NCBI GenBank assembly: GCA_947461185.1
Contig: CANHJY010000040.1
Location: 1 to 11,417, forward strand
Direction of reading: 5' to 3'
From: Flavobacteriales bacterium
Lineage (GTDB): Bacteria; Bacteroidota; Bacteroidia; Flavobacteriales_D; Crocinitomicaceae
Length of the DNA stretch: 11,417 bases
In this document: positions 6,834-11,417 of the stretch, one piece after another
How positions within the stretch are numbered: position 1 is the first letter of the stretch
How the letters are laid out: each line of letters opens with the position of its first letter
Made by a program: the position numbers and the translations under genes
Notes under the pieces: generated by a model
Database searches by the model: none
Seen by the model: only the letters and a program-made list of their open reading frames with translations
What the model was told of the DNA's origin: nothing

Positions 6834-6891
6834 AAATTTTCAAAATTGGCATTGCTGAAATGTTGAAAACAATGTATTACAAATTCTAATT

Positions 6892-6899
6892 TATCTTTG
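6892..6899 (+). promoter_or_regulatory. Bacteroidota -7 promoter element (TATCTTTG) for metF
   Basis: TATCTTTG matches TAnnTTTG at every fixed position and lies 19 bases before the metF ATG at 6919, predicting a leader of roughly 15 bases. The surrounding string TTATCTTTGTAC differs by one base from the site at 4731-4742. No TTG element is found at the ideal -33 distance; the nearest TTG (6863-6865) is about 26 bases away. No long leader exists that could hold a SAM or cobalamin riboswitch for metF. Confidence 0.6.
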
Positions 6900-6918
6900 T
6901 ACTTCACGATTTGAAATA

Positions 6919-7869
6919 ATGAAAGTTACAGAACATTTAAAAGCCGCAAAACAACCCCTGTTTTCCTTTGAAATTCTTCCGCCCTTGAAAGGGAAAAGTA
7001 TCCAATCCATCTTTGATGGAATAGATCCACTGATGGAGTTCAAGCCGAGGTTTGTGAATGTAACGTATCACAGAGAGGAGTACATTTATAAGGAAAGAGA
7101 AAATGGCCTATTGGAAAAAATAGCCATTCGTAAACGTCCAGGAACGGTAGGAATTTGCGCGGCAATAATGAACAAATATCAAGTCGATGCGGTGCCTCAC
7201 CTAATTTGTGGAGGTTTTAGTAAAGAAGAAACAGAAAATGCATTAATCGACTTGCATTTTTTGGGGATTGATAATGTGCTAGCATTGCGAGGAGATTCCA
7301 TTAAAACAGAAAGTACTTTTCGTCCGCACACAGATGGACACAAACATGCAGTGGAGCTCATTAGCCAAATATCTGACATGAATAGTGGAAGTTACATGAT
7401 GGATGATGTGCAATTAGAACCAACAGATTTTTGTGTCGGAGCGGCGGGGTATCCTGAAAAACACTTTGAAGCAATGAACATGACAACTGACCTTCAATAC
7501 CTTAAAGATAAGGTAGACGCCGGAGCAGAATATATCGTTACACAAATGTTTTTTGATAATAAAAAGTATTTTGATTTTGTAAATGCTTGTCGAGAAATTG
7601 GTATCACAGTGCCCATTATTCCCGGTCTCAAACCTATCAAAACTTTGGATCATATTACATTTCTTCCTAAATTCTTTAAAATTGATTACCCTGATGCCCT
7701 ATCTTCTGAATTACTGAAATGTAAAAACAATAAGGATGTTGAACAATTGGGAATCGAATGGGGCATTTCGCAGTCAAAAGAATTAAAAGATGCTGGAGTT
7801 CCATGTATACATTATTACACCATGTCCAATTCTTCGATGGTAAAAACCATTGCAAAAGAAATTTTTTAA
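6919..7869 (+). CDS. metF: 5,10-methylenetetrahydrofolate reductase
   Basis: 316 residues, a normal bacterial MetF length. This cytoplasmic flavoprotein reduces methylene-THF to methyl-THF, the methyl donor for methionine synthesis. The TIM-barrel family motifs are present: FSFEILPP (15-22) with Glu18 at the position of the proton-donating glutamate of the E. coli enzyme, FVNVTYH (45-51), HLICGGFS (94-101), NVLALRGDS (119-127) with the FAD-contacting Asp126, VGAAGYPEKH (173-182), TQMFFDN (208-214) and PIIPGLKPI (232-240). FEILPP in place of the proteobacterial FEFFPP is the form I associate with Bacteroidota. It has its own -7 element and is followed after 9 bases by an exported protein of unknown role, probably in the same transcript. 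No methionine-pathway neighbour is seen. Confidence 0.96.
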   Translation: MKVTEHLKAAKQPLFSFEILPPLKGKSIQSIFDGIDPLMEFKPRFVNVTYHREEYIYKERENGLLEKIAIRKRPGTVGICAAIMNKYQVDAVPHLICGGFSKEETENALIDLHFLGIDNVLALRGDSIKTESTFRPHTDGHKHAVELISQISDMNSGSYMMDDVQLEPTDFCVGAAGYPEKHFEAMNMTTDLQYLKDKVDAGAEYIVTQMFFDNKKYFDFVNACREIGITVPIIPGLKPIKTLDHITFLPKFFKIDYPDALSSELLKCKNNKDVEQLGIEWGISQSKELKDAGVPCIHYYTMSNSSMVKTIAKEIF

Positions 7870-7878
7870 ATCGAACTC

Positions 7879-8415
7879 ATGAAACACCTCATCTTAAGTT
7901 TGCTTATTGCTTTTACATTTAATGCAGGAGCACAAGTGGAAAATTTAAAATTAAAAAATGTGCTTGTCATTGCATTACTAGAACAAGAGGATGACCACTT
8001 TTCCATTGAAATTAATCTGACTGAATTACTTTCCAATGCTGGAATAAAAGCCATTCCATCACTAAACATTTTGAAACGTGGTAATTATACCACAGTCTTG
8101 GCCAGTGATTCCATTCAAGAGCTTACAAGGACAATGGGGGTTGATACTTACATGCTCGTAAGCGTTAGGGGTTATGATAAAAAATTTAAACCATCATCTT
8201 GTAAAGATGATTTGCAACAAGCCTTAAGTGTAGGGAACCTCTTTCCAATTTATCGAGATGAAATCGTGTCAGTGAGTTTTGAATTTACTTTTTATCGCAA
8301 TGGGCAATGCGTAGGCTCAGATATCGTGAAATGTGGAAACGTTTCTGATCGCGAATCTGTGCTTAAAAAATTCCGCAAACAAATCACTAAAAAATTTACA
8401 CACGACTGGCTTTAA
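7879..8415 (+). CDS. Exported protein of unknown function, 178 residues
   Basis: It begins with a standard signal peptide MKHLILSLLIAFTFNAGA ending before Gln19 (AGA-Q), with no lipobox, so the mature protein should be periplasmic or outer-membrane associated. The mature part alternates strand and helix: KNVLVIALL (27-35), a helix containing INLTELLSNAG and the segment IKAIPSLNIL, DSIQELTRTMGVDTYMLVSVRGYD, and a C-terminal VSFEFTFYRNGQCV strand pair. The order hydrophobic strand, helix ending in (A/G)xxAIPS, then helix plus GVDTYMLV is reminiscent of small periplasmic proteins with a flavodoxin or anticodon-binding-like fold (TolB-N/LpoB-like), but this is a pattern impression only. It follows metF by 9 bases on the same strand and converges on the OmpA-family gene. 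The function is not recognised; the length and signal peptide make it credible as a real gene. Confidence 0.85.
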   Translation: MKHLILSLLIAFTFNAGAQVENLKLKNVLVIALLEQEDDHFSIEINLTELLSNAGIKAIPSLNILKRGNYTTVLASDSIQELTRTMGVDTYMLVSVRGYDKKFKPSSCKDDLQQALSVGNLFPIYRDEIVSVSFEFTFYRNGQCVGSDIVKCGNVSDRESVLKKFRKQITKKFTHDWL

Positions 8416-8422
8416 CTTCTAA

Positions 8423-8441
8423 AGGATTAACTTTTAATCCT
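8423..8441. terminator. Hairpin between two convergent genes, possible bidirectional terminator
   Basis: A perfect 8-base-pair inverted repeat AGGATTAA / TTAATCCT (8423-8430 and 8434-8441) has a CTT loop and sits in the 18-base gap between the exported-protein stop (8413-8415) and the OmpA-gene stop (8434-8436, which lies inside the right arm). The stem is AT-rich and no long T tract follows on either strand (only a short TTT on the minus strand), so termination efficiency may be modest. Position between convergent stops is the main support. Confidence 0.45.
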
Positions 8442-9396
8442 GGTTAATAAGTTCGTATAGCTCATTTAAGTTTGGTGAAAGAATAATCTCAATACGTCTG
8501 TTTTTTGCCTTGTTTGAAGCATCAACTGGATGAAACTCCGATCTCCCAGCAGCCATTAATTGTGCAGGATTTACTTTGGAATTAGTAATTAAAATATCAA
8601 CAACAGCTGTCGCTCTCAAAACAGAAAGTTCCCAATTCGACTTTGGGTGTGCGCTGCTTATTAATTTGTCCGTATCAGTGTGACCTTCAACGATGATCTC
8701 AATTTCTTTTTCTAATTCAAGAACTTTAGCCAATTCAATTAAAGCTTTTTTACCATTGGCTTCAACAGCAGTGCTTCCTGAAGCAAAGAGTAACTTTGCC
8801 TCCATACTAACGTAAATTTTTCCGTCTTTTTCTATAACTGTCAACCCTTGATTTTCAAAACCTTTCAATGCGCTAGCAATTTTTGATTTTAGTAATTGAG
8901 CTGCTTCATCTTTCCTTTTTAGCAATTCTTCAAGTTCATTGACACGTTGTTCCCTTTCAGCTAGCAACTCCTCTTTTTTCTTTAATTCTGCTTCAAGAAG
9001 AAGTAATTCATCCTCTTTGCGTTGTAACTCCAGATTTTTTGCGTCTAATTCCGCTTGTAGCGTGGCTGTTTGCTTAGCACCTTTATCTCTTAATTTTTCC
9101 AATTCAGCATTTAAGGACTCTTTCTCGGTATTCAGCTTTGCTTTTTGGGTTGATAAGTCTCTAATCTTTAACCCTAAAGAAGCGGTATCTTTTACTAGCT
9201 GTGATATTTTTTCCTTTGACGTTAAAAGGTTGGCTTCCGCATCCTTTAACTTTCCATCACAATCTAAAGCGCTGTTTTTATATTTTTCTAGCTCTTCTGA
9301 ACATGCTTGTTCTTTGGCTAACAATTCATTATATTTTTTTATCGGTACACAAGAAGTGATTAAGAAAATAGCTGCAGAATAAATAAGAATGCGCAT
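8434..9396 (-). CDS. OmpA-family lipoprotein with long coiled coil
   Basis: 320 residues. The N-terminus MRILIYSAAIFLITSC is a lipoprotein signal with lipobox ITSC and acylation at Cys16. Residues about 22-175 form a long charged coiled coil rich in Glu, Lys and Leu heptads. The C-terminal OmpA/MotB-like peptidoglycan-binding domain (about 185-310) includes LLFASGS (202-208), VEGHTDTD (236-243), NWELSVLRATAVV (254-266) and NRRIEI (299-304), with the Asp and Arg positions used for binding meso-diaminopimelate. I infer an outer-membrane-anchored protein whose coil spans part of the periplasm to grip the cell wall. It lies downstream of the T9SS cargo and PorP/SprF genes on the same strand, a neighbourhood typical of Bacteroidota surface-protein loci, but a 108-base gap and a possible promoter suggest separate expression too. 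It lacks the TPR and beta-propeller parts expected of PorE, so I do not call it PorE. Confidence 0.92.
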   Translation of the reverse strand: MRILIYSAAIFLITSCVPIKKYNELLAKEQACSEELEKYKNSALDCDGKLKDAEANLLTSKEKISQLVKDTASLGLKIRDLSTQKAKLNTEKESLNAELEKLRDKGAKQTATLQAELDAKNLELQRKEDELLLLEAELKKKEELLAEREQRVNELEELLKRKDEAAQLLKSKIASALKGFENQGLTVIEKDGKIYVSMEAKLLFASGSTAVEANGKKALIELAKVLELEKEIEIIVEGHTDTDKLISSAHPKSNWELSVLRATAVVDILITNSKVNPAQLMAAGRSEFHPVDASNKAKNRRIEIILSPNLNELYELINQD

Positions 9397-9421
9397 TTTA
9401 TGAAGTTTAATCGTTAACGAA

Positions 9422-9455
9422 CAAATATGATGAAACTAATGAAGTGCATTTCAAA
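9422..9455 (-). promoter_or_regulatory. Possible promoter for the OmpA-family lipoprotein gene
   Basis: On the minus strand TTTG (9455-9452) is followed after 22 bases by CATATTTG (9429-9422), one mismatch from TAnnTTTG. The spacing fits the Bacteroidota -33/-7 arrangement at its long end, and the -7 copy lies 25 bases before the ATG at 9396. This is the only site in the window where I see both elements, but one base is wrong in the -7 part. Confidence 0.4.
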
Positions 9456-9504
9456 GGTCGCCCAAGAATTATAAACACTGCTTTTTGAATAAGGTGCTTA
9501 AACC

Positions 9505-10446
9505 CTAGAACATCGGACATTTTGTTCCAGGGCCATTGGCCTGAATCCCGTTGTTGAAGACTATAGAAATCTCATGCGAACCGCTATGGTTAGACCTGAA
9601 AGCAGAAATTCCCGCATCATATGAATAGTAAAGGGCAAATCGACCAGTAACCTTAATTCCTAGCTGCGCAATTAAGGCGTCTCCAGTGCGTAAACCCAAC
9701 CCAAAGTCTATAAAATTTCTATAATTCAAGACACCTAAGATGTCAGCGGAAACCTTACCTTTTGGTGGGATTTTAACCATTGCTGCTGGTAAAAATGTAA
9801 GTACTGAATTGATTTGCATGCGGTAACTTGCAGTAAGTGATGTATGAAATCGTTGTCTTGAAGCACTGCCTAAATCATCCCATCGAGATGCTAATAAATT
9901 ATCACAAACAAGCCCAAAATAATAATTCTCACCATTCCACCAAGCTCCAAATGATGCATCCGGTAAAATCGCAGAACTTTCTTGCATTATTAAAGGGTCA
10001 GGGCTATTTGTTGTAGATCCAGATGGGTCATAGCCAAACTGCATTAATCCGCCATACAAACCCAATGAAAGCCTGGTGTCTTTCGAAAAATTAAAATGGC
10101 CCGCGTAAGCTAAATTGAAACGGGTAGTATTAAATTGACCAATACGATCAGATTCCATTCGGAATCCCAGGCCATGTCTGGCACTCAAGTATTTTTTTCG
10201 CTTGGCAAAAAGGGGGGCGGATAAACCAATTAACCCGCTTCTTGGTGCGCCATCAAAACCAACCCATTGTAATCGGTAAAGGCAATGAATCTCCATATAA
10301 GATTTGATTCCAGCGTGTGCAGGATTCAAAGGGAATTGATGCCAATTCCATTGAGAAAATTGTGTGTTTTGTTGCGCAAGAGCATTCCGCCCAAATAATG
10401 AAAGTAAAAAGAAAATAATTTGAACCTTTTTATTTCGAATCATCAT
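9505..10446 (-). CDS. PorP/SprF family type IX secretion-associated outer-membrane protein
   Basis: 313 residues with a signal peptide (MMIRNKKVQIIFFLLSLFGRNALA, cleavage near ALA-Q at 24/25). The mature start QNTQFSQWNWHQFPLNPAHAG (26-46) followed by YRLQWVGFDGAPRS (57-70) is the PorP/SprF signature (usual form QFSQYM...LNPAYAG and YRxQWxGFxGAPxT); the Tyr of NPAYAG is His here. The rest consists of alternating amphipathic strands ending in an outer-membrane-type YYSYDAG segment, fitting a beta-barrel. Family members assist T9SS secretion or surface attachment of partner proteins carrying type B C-terminal domains, as SprF does for SprB. Its ATG overlaps the cargo gene stop by four bases (ATGA), so cargo and helper are co-produced and probably cognate. 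Two ATG codons are tandem at the start; either could be used. Confidence 0.93.
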   Translation of the reverse strand: MMIRNKKVQIIFFLLSLFGRNALAQQNTQFSQWNWHQFPLNPAHAGIKSYMEIHCLYRLQWVGFDGAPRSGLIGLSAPLFAKRKKYLSARHGLGFRMESDRIGQFNTTRFNLAYAGHFNFSKDTRLSLGLYGGLMQFGYDPSGSTTNSPDPLIMQESSAILPDASFGAWWNGENYYFGLVCDNLLASRWDDLGSASRQRFHTSLTASYRMQINSVLTFLPAAMVKIPPKGKVSADILGVLNYRNFIDFGLGLRTGDALIAQLGIKVTGRFALYYSYDAGISAFRSNHSGSHEISIVFNNGIQANGPGTKCPMF

Positions 10447-11351
10447 CGTATAACCGTTATACTTCCTTTGTAAAAAGACGCGTTTTCTTCATTGAGATCT
10501 ACAGTGTAAAGATATACACCTTCTGCCAAAGGCTTGTCGTTACTTGTTCCATCCCAAGCTTTACTTTCATTGTAATTCGTTGATTGATAAACCTCTTGCC
10601 CCCAACGGTTGAATATGCGAACCAAACAATTGGGATATTTTTCAATGCCATCAATAATCCATTTTTCATTAATATCATCTCCGTTCGGAGAAAATGTAGT
10701 AGGAAAAAATAGCACATCATCAACAATAACAGTCACTTGATCCGTTTGTGTACAACCATTCTCTGTGGCTGTTAGAGAAAATGTTGTTGTTTCGGTAATA
10801 TTGACAAAAGGATTTAAAATTGTTGCATCGCTCAAACCAAATGCTGGGCTCCATAAATAAGAGACCGCACTTGTTGTTCCATTAAGCTGAACCGAATTAT
10901 CTCCTACAATAATTATATCACTACCGGCATCCAGAAGAAATTCGTAAACATCAAAAGCTCCAGAGCTTGCATCAACAATTTCAGTGCACAAGGTGTAACA
11001 GTCTGTTGCAACAGTAATTATAGAACCATCTGAAATATTTGTTGTAATAAAAAATGTATCAGTTGTAGTTGCAATCAAATTTCCGTCAACATACCAATCG
11101 TACAAACCGCTTCCAGGACAATTAATAGTTTGACAATTTGCCGTAACAGGATCGTCTTTACAAATAATGGTAGCGCTTGTAGTTAAAGAAATTGAAGGAA
11201 CGGGTCTTTCAATTCCTAATCCAGTTACTTCAACATCGAATGCACAAACGGCGGGAATTGTAATTCCGGAACCACTTTGATCACCAGAAACTACTACATA
11301 ATAAATTGATGATGGCGCTAAGGCTGGTGCGCTTAAAATAAATGAACCCAT
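10443..11351 (-). CDS. T9SS type B cargo or adhesin, C-terminal part (gliding-motility-associated C-terminal domain)
   Basis: 302 codons from an ATG at 11351, but this is almost certainly not the true start: there is no signal peptide, and family-like sequence continues upstream beyond an in-frame TAA. Visible parts are an end of a beta-sandwich domain with PSSIYYVVVSGDQSGSG (13-29), a Cys-rich Ig-like segment (C64, C73, C78, C118, C122), a PKD/Ig-like repeat from DAGSDIIIVG to TATENGCTQTDQVTV (141-207), and the sorting domain from about 216: TFSPNGDDINE (219-229), RIFNRWGQEVY (245-255), WDG (266-268) and YKGSITVIR (294-302). That is the type B domain (TIGR04131-like) that sends proteins through the T9SS to the cell surface. 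The gene is overlapped at its end by the PorP/SprF gene. Whether a functional protein is still made depends on the TAA being real. Confidence 0.82.
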   Translation of the reverse strand: MGSFILSAPALAPSSIYYVVVSGDQSGSGITIPAVCAFDVEVTGLGIERPVPSISLTTSATIICKDDPVTANCQTINCPGSGLYDWYVDGNLIATTTDTFFITTNISDGSIITVATDCYTLCTEIVDASSGAFDVYEFLLDAGSDIIIVGDNSVQLNGTTSAVSYLWSPAFGLSDATILNPFVNITETTTFSLTATENGCTQTDQVTVIVDDVLFFPTTFSPNGDDINEKWIIDGIEKYPNCLVRIFNRWGQEVYQSTNYNESKAWDGTSNDKPLAEGVYLYTVDLNEENASFYKGSITVIR

Positions 11352-11417
11352 CCCATTTTATTCACAATTACTCACCAGACTGTAAGATGCAGCATCACAA
11401 GGAACAACGGCTTGTAA
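11352..11417 (-). pseudogene. Upstream continuation of the T9SS cargo gene, separated by an in-frame TAA
   Basis: Reading the minus strand from the right edge in the same frame as the cargo gene gives LQAVVPCDAASYSLVSNCE, then TAA at 11360-11358, then NG and the MGSFILSAPALAP of the downstream frame. Both halves together have the look of one domain of Bacteroidota secreted proteins (a paired-Cys segment, a short loop, then a LxPxxxYYVxVSGDQ strand), so the stop falls within a domain, not at a gene boundary. No start codon context, signal peptide or promoter is seen between the stop and the ATG at 11351. It may be a nonsense mutation, a gene remnant, or a base-calling error. The gene continues past the window. 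Confidence 0.6.

Noticed and set aside
6834..6918. Possible SAM or cobalamin riboswitch upstream of metF
   Set aside because: The predicted transcript start at about 6904 leaves a leader of only about 15 bases, and the 85-base gap shows no conserved riboswitch core.
8939..9382. Open frame of 147 codons on the + strand opposite the OmpA-family gene, rich in Ser and Phe
   Set aside because: It is the antisense shadow of the coiled coil: Glu, Lys and Leu codons on the minus strand read as Phe, Ser and similar on the plus strand. It has no promoter, start context or family resemblance.
8434..9396. PorE (T9SS OmpA-family lipoprotein) as a name for the coiled-coil lipoprotein
   Set aside because: PorE-type proteins carry TPR and beta-propeller/CRD regions before the OmpA domain; here the whole middle is a coiled coil, so only the general family name is justified.
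9460..9504. Possible terminator after the PorP/SprF gene on the minus strand
   Set aside because: Only a six-base imperfect pairing (AAGCAC with GTGTTT) separated by about 15 bases and no T tract; not supportable.
1..11417. Insertion sequences, phage genes, CRISPR arrays, toxin-antitoxin pairs, restriction or other defence genes
   Set aside because: Every gene-sized frame is accounted for by housekeeping, envelope or T9SS functions, and no repeats of the required kind were seen by eye on either strand.

Overview
The window looks like an ordinary chromosomal segment from a low-GC member of the Bacteroidota, most likely in or near Flavobacteriales. The support is a type IX secretion (T9SS) cargo C-terminal domain next to a PorP/SprF-family protein, the yicC-gmk-nadD gene order, a DUF4286-rsmA pair, general absence of Shine-Dalgarno sequences, and several matches to the Bacteroidota -7 promoter element TAnnTTTG. 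I see no mobile element, CRISPR array, tRNA or rRNA, and coding density is high with no gene-free stretch above about 115 bases.

Left part (1-2568, + strand): the last 38 codons of a membrane acyltransferase, then the B subunit of a 3-oxoacid CoA-transferase whose usual A-subunit partner is not adjacent, then a large multi-pass membrane protein of probable GT-C glycosyltransferase type whose start overlaps the CoA-transferase stop by one base.

Middle-left (2585-4631, - strand): a tightly packed housekeeping operon read yicC -> gmk -> nadD (RNA-processing protein, guanylate kinase, NAD biosynthesis). It converges on the membrane-protein gene and diverges from the next block.

Middle-right (4732-8415, + strand): DUF4286 protein and rsmA (16S rRNA dimethylation) as a pair, a 60-residue membrane protein followed by a clear intrinsic terminator, ispD (MEP isoprenoid pathway), then metF (methylene-THF reductase) with an unrecognised exported 178-residue protein 9 bases behind it. 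TAnnTTTG elements precede the DUF4286 gene and metF, and a one-mismatch version precedes the small membrane protein.

Right part (8434-11417, - strand): a surface-protein module read from the right edge: the end of a large T9SS type B (gliding-motility-associated C-terminal domain) secreted protein, a PorP/SprF-family outer-membrane protein overlapping it by four bases, and an OmpA-family lipoprotein with a long coiled coil. The most notable observation is that the cargo reading frame continues to the window edge with family-like sequence but contains an in-frame TAA at 11358-11360, so the gene is either broken, recently truncated, or affected by a sequencing error.

I did not find convincing evidence of a wholly new biological system. 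The points most worth following are the interrupted cargo gene, the orphan CoA-transferase subunit coupled to a membrane protein, a possibly leaderless start at 4744, and the two unrecognised small proteins.
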